A DNA stretch of 64,000 nt from Actinomycetota bacterium (GTDB taxonomy: Bacteria; Actinomycetota; Actinomycetes; S36-B12), in contig JADKGE010000002.1 of the NCBI GenBank assembly GCA_016717115.1, positions 248,001-312,000 of the forward strand, given 5' to 3'. Positions 17,743 to 26,151 of the stretch are shown one piece after another. The number at the start of each line of letters is the position of its first letter. The first letter of the stretch is position 1. The notes under the pieces are model-generated. The model was not told the DNA's origin. It was given only the letters and a program-made list of their open reading frames with translations, and did no database searches. The translations under genes were made by a program, and so were the position numbers.

Positions 17743-18984
17743 ATGTCATCGATCGCCCCTCGTTCGCGCGGCGTCCGCATCGCCGCCACCATCGCCCTCA
17801 GCCTCGGCGTCACCGCCGCCAGCGGGCTGGCGACGGCCACGTCCGCGCCCGCGGCGCCGTCGTCGTTCATCGCGGCCCCCAACGGGATGGTCGGGGTTCC
17901 CGAGACCATCACGATCAAGGCTCCGTCGGCCGCCGGGCAAGTGGTGACCATCGGCCTTCAGCTTGGTCCGGCCTCGCAGGTGCTGCAGACGACGATCGCG
18001 AGCAACGGCTTCGGGTCGGTCACCTGGACTCCCACCGGTGCCGGGGGATGGACGATCAACGGCCTAGGCAGCATCAGCAGCGCCGGCTCGACCACGACCA
18101 CCGTGGTGCCGATGCCGACGTACACGGTCCTCCTCGCCCAGAACCAGCTCCAGCAGGGCGTGACCAACAACGTCCTCGGCGCCGTCGTCGCCCCCATCGG
18201 AACCCTCGCCCCGACGGGGAACCTGACGCTCTCGAGCGTGAACGGCGGCATCCTGTCCACTGCGCCGCTGTCTGGTCAGTTCGGCACCAACACGGCCACC
18301 GCCACCCTCCCGTGGAATCCCGGCTTCAGCGGCGCTGCACCGATCCAGGCCACGTACCAGCCGGCCTCGGGCGGCCAGGGCGCGTCGACGAGTCCGATCT
18401 CCCAGCCGAACGTCACCACCGCTGTGCCGACAGTGGCCATGCGCTGGCCGGAGAACCTCTACATCGGCACGTCGACGGTGCTCCAGGCGGTGCTCGGCCA
18501 GGGCATTCCCGACGGCAGCGCCGCCTTCCTGCTGGACGGCCAGGGCATCAGCCCGTCCATCCCGACGGTCAACGGCGTCGCGTCCTTCCAGTGGACGCCC
18601 CCCACCACCGGCGTCCATACCATCGGCGTCCTGTTCTCCGGAGCCAAGAACGTCAGCGGCAGCTCGTTCCAGTCGGTGAACATCCTCGGGGCGCTGACCG
18701 CCGACAACATCACGGTGAATCCGCCCACTCAGCCGGTGTGGTCCGTGGCCCAGCCCATCGTGATGAGGGCCGGCACCTCCGTCACCCTCGTGGGTACGAG
18801 CGCGTCGGGGACCCCGGTGCTGTTCAGCGAGCAGGGTCCGTGCGCCATCGCCGGTGCGGTGCTGACCGCCCTGAGCGCGGGACAGTGCCAGGTCACCGCC
18901 ATCACCCCGGGCAACAGCCTGCTCACACCCGGCAGCGAGACGTACACCCTCACCGTGCAGGCGCCGCCAAGGAAGAAGAACTAG
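17743..18984 (+). CDS. Secreted protein with Ig-like beta domains
   Basis: A 413-residue secreted protein. A typical Sec signal peptide (basic start, hydrophobic stretch, then ATATSAPAAPSS with an Ala-rich cleavage region) covers about residues 1-39. The rest is Thr/Ser/Val/Gly-rich repeats, each near 80-100 residues, that look like bacterial Ig-like domains (for example GSAAFLLDGQGI, then GVHTIGVLFSGAKNV). The C-terminus ends with a basic PPRKKN. There is no LPXTG motif or membrane anchor. The ATG follows a strong AAGGAGG. It may coat the cell or bind the exported glycan. No enzymatic motif is seen. Confidence 0.8.
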   Translation: MSSIAPRSRGVRIAATIALSLGVTAASGLATATSAPAAPSSFIAAPNGMVGVPETITIKAPSAAGQVVTIGLQLGPASQVLQTTIASNGFGSVTWTPTGAGGWTINGLGSISSAGSTTTTVVPMPTYTVLLAQNQLQQGVTNNVLGAVVAPIGTLAPTGNLTLSSVNGGILSTAPLSGQFGTNTATATLPWNPGFSGAAPIQATYQPASGGQGASTSPISQPNVTTAVPTVAMRWPENLYIGTSTVLQAVLGQGIPDGSAAFLLDGQGISPSIPTVNGVASFQWTPPTTGVHTIGVLFSGAKNVSGSSFQSVNILGALTADNITVNPPTQPVWSVAQPIVMRAGTSVTLVGTSASGTPVLFSEQGPCAIAGAVLTALSAGQCQVTAITPGNSLLTPGSETYTLTVQAPPRKKN

Positions 18985-18998
18985 CGAGGGTGCCCGCC

Positions 18999-20864
18999 CT
19001 AGCCGGCTCCCCTGCCCTTGAACCGACGCAGGGGAGCGGTGACCTTCCACGAGCGCGTGTTGGTGACGAAGTCGAGTTCCTGTCGAAGCGCCTGTGCCGC
19101 CGACTTGTGGGCGACCACCTGCGTGGTGAGGTCGGCGGCGCTCAGCACCACGAATGACCGGATGCCGAGGAACCCCTCGATCGAGTCCGCGGCGTCGACC
19201 ACCGTGAGGGAGACCTGTGCGGCCTCGCCCTCCCGGCCCTCGCCCAGCGGAAGCGTGATGACCGACCCGAGGTACACCTCCTCGCGCACGGGACCGCCCG
19301 GACCGATGGCGTCGATCGTGACCACGCCCGGCATCGACCTGGTCGCCACCAGGAGAGTCAGGCCGCCGTCGACCGGACGCGTGAAGCGGAAGTCGGCGCG
19401 TCGGCCGGGGCGGATCTCGTTGCCCCACACCTGCGGTGACCCGAAGGTGCCCACGACGGCGGCGTCGACGATCTCGAAGTCGCGCTCACCCCTCGGCTGC
19501 CTGAGCATCGGGGTCAGCCCCTCGTCCTGCAGGTACGCCATGTACCGGTCGGCGTAGCCGGTGTCCGGCGGCGGCTGGCCGACGGCCAGCATGTACTCGC
19601 GCCCGAGCTCGATCGTGGGATACACCGGTCTCCTCGCTTCCGCCTGCCGTGCTCTGCTGACCTCGGCTTCCATGACGCCCGCGACACCGCGCCACGTGAT
19701 GGGCTCGGTGCCGTCTGCCGCGATGCGCTGCTCGTGGCCTCGTCGGACGTCGACATCGAGCGCCTGCGTCTCGACGACGTGCACGAGGTCGTCGACATCG
19801 TCGGACTTGAAGTACACCGCCAGGTCGCGGCCGGCCTCCGGCAGGGACGAGTTGTGCGCCACGACCGGGACCTTGCCGAAGGCAAGGCTCTCCGAGACCG
19901 GTAGGCCCCAGCCCTCGTACCGCGACGGGTAGACGGTGAAGTCGGCGTGGGCGTAGAACCGAGCCAGTTCGGCGTCGGTCACGCTCGACGACAGCACGCT
20001 GACCTTGCCGCCGAGCCCCGCCGACGTCACGTACTCCCGGAGGAACTGCGCGCTGTGCCAGCCCAGGCGCCCGATGCAGACCAGGTCCGGTACCCCGGAC
20101 TCGCCGTTGCGCTCGATGAGTCGCTGCCACGCGTGCAGTGCCAGAAGGTGGTTCTTGCGTGATTCGACCGTGCCGACGAACAGCGCGTAGGGGCGCGGCC
20201 ATGGCGGCTCGGACACGTCGAACTGCTCGGGGGAGAGGCCGCACGGAAGTCCGGTGACCGCGCCGGGCGGCGCGACGGTCCCGTTGGCCGAGCAGTGGGC
20301 CTCGTAGTCGTGACGGCTGGACGCGGAGATCGCCGGAACGCCGGACGCCGTCTCAGTGACGAGGGTGAGGTAACGATCGAAGAGTCGGTTGACGGCAGCC
20401 GTGTGACCCGTCTCGAGCACGGGAGTCAGGTCGTACAGGAGGTACACGCATCGGGCGCCCATGGCATGGGCGTCCCTTGCCGCGAGCATCAGGGCGTCGT
20501 TGATCCAGACCGCTCCCAGGAAGACGATCACGCTGCCCGCATCGATCACCACCGGCGCTGCGGATCGTGCGCGAGCAAGGCAGGCACCGGCCGCAGCGGC
20601 CAGGGGCCCCCGGTCCGTCGACACGATGCCAGCGCTCACTCCCGAACCGATCAGGTTGCTGGTCTCGGCGTCGCTGAGTGCGACGAACAGCCCACGGTGG
20701 CGGTCGAGCACGACGGCCACGGCGCCACTACCCGAGGCGATCAGCAGGGGGGCCGTCTCGGCGATCACGCGCTGGACTCCGGATACGGACTCCTGCCGTT
20801 GGAGGAACTCCACGAGGTCCGTGACGTCGAGGAGCACGCCTGGCCCGTCCCCGTCTGCCGTCAC
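18999..20864 (-). CDS. Glycosyltransferase family 4 with C-terminal beta domain
   Basis: A 621-residue protein. The N-terminal region (LLDVTDLVEFLQRQESVSGVQRV) matches the family that begins with a 'SGIQRV'-like segment. The donor domain has FVGTVESRKNHLLALHAW and SRYEGWGLPVSESLA. Residues about 470-590 look like a beta-sandwich. The C-terminus ends NTRSWKVTAPLRRFKG, nearly the same basic tag as on the transferase at 12156-13847. The GTG at 20864 is chosen because upstream codons in this frame lack family similarity. It is convergent with the secreted Ig-like gene (14-base gap). Confidence 0.83.
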   Translation of the reverse strand: MTADGDGPGVLLDVTDLVEFLQRQESVSGVQRVIAETAPLLIASGSGAVAVVLDRHRGLFVALSDAETSNLIGSGVSAGIVSTDRGPLAAAAGACLARARSAAPVVIDAGSVIVFLGAVWINDALMLAARDAHAMGARCVYLLYDLTPVLETGHTAAVNRLFDRYLTLVTETASGVPAISASSRHDYEAHCSANGTVAPPGAVTGLPCGLSPEQFDVSEPPWPRPYALFVGTVESRKNHLLALHAWQRLIERNGESGVPDLVCIGRLGWHSAQFLREYVTSAGLGGKVSVLSSSVTDAELARFYAHADFTVYPSRYEGWGLPVSESLAFGKVPVVAHNSSLPEAGRDLAVYFKSDDVDDLVHVVETQALDVDVRRGHEQRIAADGTEPITWRGVAGVMEAEVSRARQAEARRPVYPTIELGREYMLAVGQPPPDTGYADRYMAYLQDEGLTPMLRQPRGERDFEIVDAAVVGTFGSPQVWGNEIRPGRRADFRFTRPVDGGLTLLVATRSMPGVVTIDAIGPGGPVREEVYLGSVITLPLGEGREGEAAQVSLTVVDAADSIEGFLGIRSFVVLSAADLTTQVVAHKSAAQALRQELDFVTNTRSWKVTAPLRRFKGRGAG

Positions 20865-20930
20865 GGGTGAAGCGTACGTCGTGCCGACGGGCGTACCCCC
20901 TCGATCTGCGGGTGTGCACGGTCCGGGGTA

Positions 20931-20953
20931 GTTTGTCGCCTCACACGACAAAC
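20931..20953. promoter_or_regulatory. Inverted repeat upstream of the sulfotransferase-like gene
   Basis: GTTTGTCG (20931-20938) and CGACAAAC (20946-20953) are perfect eight-base arms with a seven-base spacer. They lie in the 103-base gap between divergent starts (20864 and 20968), directly before the GAGGGGGG ribosome-binding site of the right-hand gene. A dimeric repressor site or an mRNA hairpin are both possible. Confidence 0.4.
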
Positions 20954-20967
20954 GAGGGGGGCACTGC

Positions 20968-21798
20968 GTGGGCACCGCACGGTTGCCCGCGACGCAGCAG
21001 CCCCCGCACTCGCGCATCGGGTCGTTCCACCCCCAACGGCTGTTCCCGACGTTCGCCCGGCCCGTCGAGATGGCTTCCCGCGTGCCGGGGGGCCTGCGTC
21101 TGTCGTCGCGTCTGCTCGGACCCATCGCCTTCGACCGCGGCCCGAGCACGTCGGAAGACCCGGCCCTGGCCGACGTCGAGATGGCGGACGTCGCGGTCGT
21201 GGGCTTCCCGAGAAGCGGCACCACCTTCATGCAGAGCGCCATCTCGGTGCTGCTGGACAGCCCCACCGCGTGCTGGAAGAACCACGATCCCTTCACCATT
21301 CGGACGTTCGTCGACGCGGGCACGCCCGTCCTTGTCCCCGTGCGCGAGCCGCTCGATGCGGTGGTCTCCCTGTGCCTGTACCACCAGGACGAGCCGTCGG
21401 CGGCCCGAATGCGACAGCGAATCGCGATGTACACAGCGTGGCATCGCGAGGTGTCCCGCCAGCTCGACAGTCCCCTGGCGACGGTCGTCGACTTCGTCCA
21501 CTTCTCCCTCGACCCGGCCGATGCCCTCACGAGAGTGCTCGGCCACAAGGTCCCTGCACTGGATCCCGCGCTCATGTCCGTGGAACAGCTCGCGCGAGAC
21601 ATCCGTTCGGCCAACCGCCGGGCCGGCCTCGACGTGGGGCAGCGCAACACGCCGAGCACGAGGCGCGAGGAGATGAAGGCGCCCTTCCTCCGGCTCGCGG
21701 ACGACCCGCGGATCCGCGCACCCCTCGCACGCGCCCGCGCGATCTATGCCCAGCTCACCGCCACCGTCGAGATCCGAACGACCACCGGCCCCCAGTAG
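20968..21798 (+). CDS. Sulfotransferase-like protein
   Basis: A 276-residue soluble protein with the PAPS-binding P-loop VVGFPRSGTTFMQ at about residues 78-90. A 3'-phosphate-binding-like strand PVREPLDAVVSLCLY follows at about 125-140. Both are hallmarks of the sulfotransferase fold. It is shorter than most and its substrate is unknown. Its place among glycan genes suggests sulfation of a sugar, but kinase-like P-loop relatives exist. The GTG start has a strong GAGGGGGG upstream. The next gene begins ten bases after its stop. Confidence 0.65.
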   Translation: MGTARLPATQQPPHSRIGSFHPQRLFPTFARPVEMASRVPGGLRLSSRLLGPIAFDRGPSTSEDPALADVEMADVAVVGFPRSGTTFMQSAISVLLDSPTACWKNHDPFTIRTFVDAGTPVLVPVREPLDAVVSLCLYHQDEPSAARMRQRIAMYTAWHREVSRQLDSPLATVVDFVHFSLDPADALTRVLGHKVPALDPALMSVEQLARDIRSANRRAGLDVGQRNTPSTRREEMKAPFLRLADDPRIRAPLARARAIYAQLTATVEIRTTTGPQ

Positions 21799-21808
21799 CC
21801 TGACGGGC

Positions 21809-23539
21809 GTGTCGGAGGTCGGGGTGCGAAGTTCAGCGCGGCTGTCCTCCCGCCTGGTCGACGCGGTCATCGTCCTCGCCATCAGCGGGTTCGCGGCCTT
21901 CGCGTCGGGATCACGCACCTGGGCGGGCTTCAACTCACCCGACTCGGAGTTCTACGCGTCGCTCGCTCTCTTCGGCAACGACGTCACCGATCGCTCGATC
22001 GATCCGGCGTACACGTGGACGCGGCTCGGCTACATCGCGCCCGTGCGGGGACTGGTGACGGTGCTCGGGCCCTCGGTCGGCTTCACCCTCTGGCGATTCG
22101 TCCTCATCGTCATGATCGTCGCTGCGATCTACGCGATCGTCCGCATGGCGAGTACCCGCGAACTCGCGATCATGATCTCCGCAGCGGCCTCGCTCAACAC
22201 GATGGTGCTGTCCTACGTGGGCAACTCCTACCTCACCGGCACGATCCTCGCAGCGCTCACGGTGCTCCTGGCGCTCGGCGTGTGGGGCAGCCTCACCGAT
22301 CCACGGCACCCCTGGCTCCCACCCGCACTGTCCGGTCTCGTCGCGGGCTGGCTCGTCATGCTCAACCCGTACGCCCTCCTCCTGGGCATGACGATGTGGG
22401 TCGCCGTGCGGGAGGTCGGGCTCTTCACCGGCCCGACGAGCAGATGGCGCGCGCTGGTGCGAGACGCAGCCGCCGGCATCTCCGGCTTCGCCGTCAGCTT
22501 CACGCTCCTCCTCGTCGCCGGCCTGGTGATCTTCCCCGGCCGCAACTGGGTGCAGACCTATGTCGACTGGAACTCCCAGCTGGACTACTCCAGCTTCGTC
22601 GGCGACCCCGACGTGTGGCAGCGCGATGTCGCACTCCTGGTGCCGGTCGCGGCGTTGCTTGTCTCGGTCGTCGCCGTGGCCGCCACGCGGGCCAGCCGTT
22701 GGGCGATCTCGGCGCTGGCCGTCGCGGCCGGCAATCTCGCCTTCACCTGGATCTACCTGCTGCTCGTCCCGGGTCCCTGGCTCGAAGCGCCGCACTATGT
22801 CGCGAAGCTGTGGGCCGGCTCCCTCGTCGCCCTGGCGCTCGCGTTCGCCGCCATCGTCGGCGAACGCCGACTGGGTCCGGCCGGCTGGGTGACGGCCCTC
22901 CTCTGCGTCCCGCTCGTGCTGTGGTCGGGACGATGGGACACCACCATCACCGGTGTGCAGGGCCTCCTGATCCTTGCTTGCGTCGTGGGCGCGTTCGCGC
23001 TCGCGGCACTCGCCCTCGTCAAGGCACCATCCGCAGTCGCCGCGATCGTTCTCGTGACCGCCCTGGGCGGCACGGCTGTCGCTGCGCAGATCCTGCAGAA
23101 CGGCCGAGGCCCGCTCGGCATCTACGGCCAGTACCCCTTCCGGGCGGCGTATGTGGACTTCGAGGGCGACCTGCTCATGTCGTCCAAGATCGCCGCCGAG
23201 GAGTGGGTGCTCGACCACACTGCCGCGTCGGACCGAATCGGCGTCTGGACCGACCCGGAGCGGCTCACATCCGCTGTTGCGGCGATGCGGCTGTGGGGGA
23301 AGTACAACAACGTCTCGGGCGGCGCCACCCTCACCAAGGAGGAGGCCGACAACCTCGAGGAGCTGGCCCCGACCGCGCTGGCGCTCTACGCCCCCACCCG
23401 CGGCCAGATCGACGCGTTCCTTGCCAGCCTCCCGCCCTGGTCGCTGCCCACGGCACCGGAGTGCACGTCCGTGCCGTACCGCGGGATCGGATCATCCGAC
23501 GCGCACGTCTGCGTGACGCATCTGCGGTGGGCTGGCTAG
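21809..23539 (+). CDS. Polytopic membrane protein, GT-C glycosyltransferase-like
   Basis: A 576-residue membrane protein with about eleven to twelve hydrophobic helices. A first outside loop contains NSPDSEFYASLALFG, resembling the acidic first loop of GT-C enzymes that use polyprenyl-phosphate sugars. A soluble C-terminal domain of about 130 residues follows (from FRAAYVDFEGDLL). The GTG at 21809 is chosen over an ATG at 21746 because the latter would overlap the sulfotransferase-like gene by over 50 bases and reads a proline-rich junk segment. Its stop overlaps the stop of the convergent GT2 gene within CTAG. Confidence 0.75.
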   Translation: MSEVGVRSSARLSSRLVDAVIVLAISGFAAFASGSRTWAGFNSPDSEFYASLALFGNDVTDRSIDPAYTWTRLGYIAPVRGLVTVLGPSVGFTLWRFVLIVMIVAAIYAIVRMASTRELAIMISAAASLNTMVLSYVGNSYLTGTILAALTVLLALGVWGSLTDPRHPWLPPALSGLVAGWLVMLNPYALLLGMTMWVAVREVGLFTGPTSRWRALVRDAAAGISGFAVSFTLLLVAGLVIFPGRNWVQTYVDWNSQLDYSSFVGDPDVWQRDVALLVPVAALLVSVVAVAATRASRWAISALAVAAGNLAFTWIYLLLVPGPWLEAPHYVAKLWAGSLVALALAFAAIVGERRLGPAGWVTALLCVPLVLWSGRWDTTITGVQGLLILACVVGAFALAALALVKAPSAVAAIVLVTALGGTAVAAQILQNGRGPLGIYGQYPFRAAYVDFEGDLLMSSKIAAEEWVLDHTAASDRIGVWTDPERLTSAVAAMRLWGKYNNVSGGATLTKEEADNLEELAPTALALYAPTRGQIDAFLASLPPWSLPTAPECTSVPYRGIGSSDAHVCVTHLRWAG

Positions 23540-24375
23540 AGGAGGTTGCGCAGCAGCCGCCGGCCGGCGAGCTCCGGGGCCGTCTGCGGCGTGGCCAGCG
23601 GTGAGAGCAACCGCGTGATGTCGCGGAGCTTGGCCACCGTTCCCGATGCGTGCGCCATGCTGCCGGTGAGCCGGCGCACGGTGGACTGGCCCTGCTGGCC
23701 CAGATCGAGGCCGATCTCCTGCTCCTGTGTCACGCGGTAGTCAATGACCAGCGCGTCGTCGACCAGCATCGCCTCACGCGCCGTTGCGACGAGGCTCCAC
23801 CAGCGGTCGTGCAGCCAGCCGGGCGGGATCATCACGTCCGAGAAGGCCGACGGCCGCACCGCACTCGCGCCGCCGGTGGCGACGGATCTGCGCAGGACCG
23901 TCCGCATCTGGTCAGCCGGGCTCATCTCGTTGAATCCCTCGGCCACGGGGAACACGGCGCGCAGCGAGCCTCCCACCTGCTCGCCGTCGGCGTCCACGAG
24001 CAAGCCGTCGGACGCGACCATCGCCATGGTCGGATGGCGCTCGAGCAGCGCAACCTGGTGCGCAACGCGCTCGGGATGCCACACGTCGTCATGGTCGCCG
24101 AGAAGCGCCACATCGACGTCGGAACATGCCCGGACTCCCTGCTCGAAGTTCTGGGCGATGCGGGTGAGCCGGTCCGGCGCCGTCGACAACGCGGCCTCGC
24201 ACCGCACGCTCTCGCCCAGGGTCTCGGCGATGATGCCCAACGTGCCATCCGTCGAGTGATCGTCGATGACGACGATCTCGTCGGCCGGACGGCTCTGGGC
24301 GAGGACGCTGCGCAGCGTCGACTCGATCCAGCGCTGCGAATCGTGCGTCACGATGACGGCCGCCGCGCGGGTCAT
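23536..24375 (-). CDS. Glycosyltransferase family 2
   Basis: A 279-residue GT-A enzyme. AAVIVTHDSQRWIESTLRSVL is followed by IVVIDDHSTDGT and the metal-binding region LLGDHDDVWHPER. It is close to rhamnosyl- and galactosyl-type GT2 enzymes of capsule loci. The ATG overlaps the previous stop by four bases (ATGA), so it is coupled to the DUF1972-type transferase upstream. Its stop overlaps a convergent stop. The C-terminal third lacks recognised motifs. Confidence 0.87.
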   Translation of the reverse strand: MTRAAAVIVTHDSQRWIESTLRSVLAQSRPADEIVVIDDHSTDGTLGIIAETLGESVRCEAALSTAPDRLTRIAQNFEQGVRACSDVDVALLGDHDDVWHPERVAHQVALLERHPTMAMVASDGLLVDADGEQVGGSLRAVFPVAEGFNEMSPADQMRTVLRRSVATGGASAVRPSAFSDVMIPPGWLHDRWWSLVATAREAMLVDDALVIDYRVTQEQEIGLDLGQQGQSTVRRLTGSMAHASGTVAKLRDITRLLSPLATPQTAPELAGRRLLRNLL

Positions 24376-25484
24376 CGCCGCTTCCCGCTCGCTGCGAGTC
24401 GCTGGATCAGCTCTTCATATCGGTCGGTGACCGCTTCCCACTGGTACACCTCCGCGACACGGTCGCGGCCCTTCTCCCGGAACGTCGCCAGGGTGCTCTC
24501 CTCCGTGCCGTCGGCGATGGCGTCGAGGATGGCCGTCAGCTCCTGCGCGTCCGCCCAGAAGAACGCCGCCCCGGCCGTGACCTCGCGATTGAACTCCACG
24601 TCGTAGCCCAGCACGGGCGCACCGGCCCCCATCGCTCGCAGCAGCGACGGATTGGTGCCACCGACGGAATGACCATGGATGTAGGTGTGCGCGCCGGCGT
24701 AGAGCTGGTCGAGCAAGTCCTGGTCGTAGACGCCCCCGAGGAACCGGATCCTCACCTCGCCTGCCGCCGCCTGGCGGACGCTGTCGACGTACCACTGGCT
24801 GTAGGGCGCGCTCCCCACGACCAGCAGTTCCCGCGTCTCATGGCTCGCACGAAAGGCGTGGACGGCGTCGAGGACATGGTTCTCCGGCTCGAAGCGGGCC
24901 ACGATCAGGTGGTAGCCGTGACTCACCGCACCGACCTCGACCAGCCGCGCGTCGCCGGGTTCGATGACGCTCGCACCGTAGGGGATGACGACGCAGTCAC
25001 GTCCGTACTCAGCCTTGACGTAGTCGGCGATCGCCTGCGCATCGGCGATCACCTCCTGCCCCCAGCGCACGGCCGCCGACTCCGCCCACCGGTAGTACTT
25101 GGCACCCGCCCCCCGCCACTTCTCGCGCTTCGACTCGAGTCCGTCGAGATGGATCGCGGTGGGGATACGCGCGGCCTTGAGCGGCTTGAGCAGCGGCGCG
25201 TTCCCGGCGTTGAGGAGGAGGACCACGTCGGGATGGTCACGAATGATGGCGTGCGCCGTGCTCGCCGCGGTGTGGGACAGCGTCTCGGCCATGCGATGGC
25301 GGATGGCCGGAGCGTTGACGAGGTGCATGCCCTCGTACTCGGTGATGCGCTGGCCGGGGTTGCGGCAGTAGACCGTGACGTCGTACCCGCGAGCGGCCAG
25401 GCGCTTGCCGATCTCCTCGACCGCCGTCTCGAAGCCACCGTACTTGGCGGGCACGCCACGCGTGCCCATCAAGGTGACCTTCAT
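24372..25484 (-). CDS. Glycosyltransferase family 4 with DUF1972 domain
   Basis: A 370-residue GT-B enzyme. The N-terminal MGTRGVPAKYGGFETAVEEI is the DUF1972 signature seen in rhamnosyltransferases such as WchF/CpsT. The C-terminal half has VARFEPENHV and HGHSVGGTNPSLLRAMG. This family often adds L-rhamnose from dTDP-rhamnose to a lipid-linked glucose or similar first sugar. That fits rmlC starting divergently 58 bases away. The ATG at 25484 has GGTGGGG just upstream. Its stop overlaps the next ATG by four bases. Confidence 0.9.
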   Translation of the reverse strand: MKVTLMGTRGVPAKYGGFETAVEEIGKRLAARGYDVTVYCRNPGQRITEYEGMHLVNAPAIRHRMAETLSHTAASTAHAIIRDHPDVVLLLNAGNAPLLKPLKAARIPTAIHLDGLESKREKWRGAGAKYYRWAESAAVRWGQEVIADAQAIADYVKAEYGRDCVVIPYGASVIEPGDARLVEVGAVSHGYHLIVARFEPENHVLDAVHAFRASHETRELLVVGSAPYSQWYVDSVRQAAAGEVRIRFLGGVYDQDLLDQLYAGAHTYIHGHSVGGTNPSLLRAMGAGAPVLGYDVEFNREVTAGAAFFWADAQELTAILDAIADGTEESTLATFREKGRDRVAEVYQWEAVTDRYEELIQRLAASGKRR

Positions 25485-25542
25485 CGCCCCACCGTAACGT
25501 GCTGTCCGATGGCGATGCCGCACGACTGATAGCCTCACGGCC

Positions 25543-26151
25543 GTGCAGGTGAGGCCGATGTCCATCGAGGGTGTGTGGGAGTTCACGCCCCTGATCCGGG
25601 CCGATGACCGCGGAGTTTTCCTCGAGTCGTTCAAGGCATCGCAGTTCGATCTGGCCGTCGGTCACCCGCTCCGGATCGAGCAGATGAACGTGTCCGTGTC
25701 GCGGGCGAACACCGTGCGAGGCCTGCACTTCGCCGACGTGCCGCCCGGCCAGGCGAAGTACGTTCAGTGCTTCGCCGGTCGCATCCTCGACGTCGTCGTC
25801 GACATCCGTGTCGGCTCTCCCACCTTCGGCACCTGGGACGCCGTCGAGCTCGACGACACCGATCGCAAGGGCCTGTACATCGCCGAGGGTCTGGGCCACG
25901 CGTTCTGTGCGCTGAGCGACACCGTGACGGTGGGGTACCTGTGCTCGGAGCCCTACTCACCGAGCCGCGAGCACGGCATCCACCCGCTCGATCCCGACCT
26001 CGACCTTCCCTGGCCCAAGGGCGACCTCATGCTCTCTCCCAAGGACGCCTCCGCTCCGACCCTCGCGGAGGCGATGGCGCAGGGGATGCTGCCCGACTAC
26101 GAGTCCTGCCGCGACTACGTCACGGAAGCGCAGCGCCGAGTCCGAGGCTGA
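25543..26151 (+). CDS. rmlC: dTDP-4-dehydrorhamnose 3,5-epimerase
   Basis: RmlC epimerises dTDP-4-keto-6-deoxyglucose at C3 and C5 on the way to dTDP-L-rhamnose. The 202-residue cupin has the family start (SIEGVWEFTPLIRADDRG), the catalytic His in VRGLHFAD, then QAKYVQCFAGRILDVVVDIR and a GLGHAFCALSD segment. The GTG at 25543 gives the normal N-terminus; an ATG five codons later would trim it. Its 3' end overlaps the convergent FG-GAP gene by 32 bases. Confidence 0.95.
   Translation: MQVRPMSIEGVWEFTPLIRADDRGVFLESFKASQFDLAVGHPLRIEQMNVSVSRANTVRGLHFADVPPGQAKYVQCFAGRILDVVVDIRVGSPTFGTWDAVELDDTDRKGLYIAEGLGHAFCALSDTVTVGYLCSEPYSPSREHGIHPLDPDLDLPWPKGDLMLSPKDASAPTLAEAMAQGMLPDYESCRDYVTEAQRRVRG

Noticed and set aside
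18999..21659. N-terminal extension of the glycosyltransferase up to 21659
   Set aside because: The extension lies antisense to the sulfotransferase-like gene, lacks family similarity, and would cover the divergent promoter and its inverted repeat.
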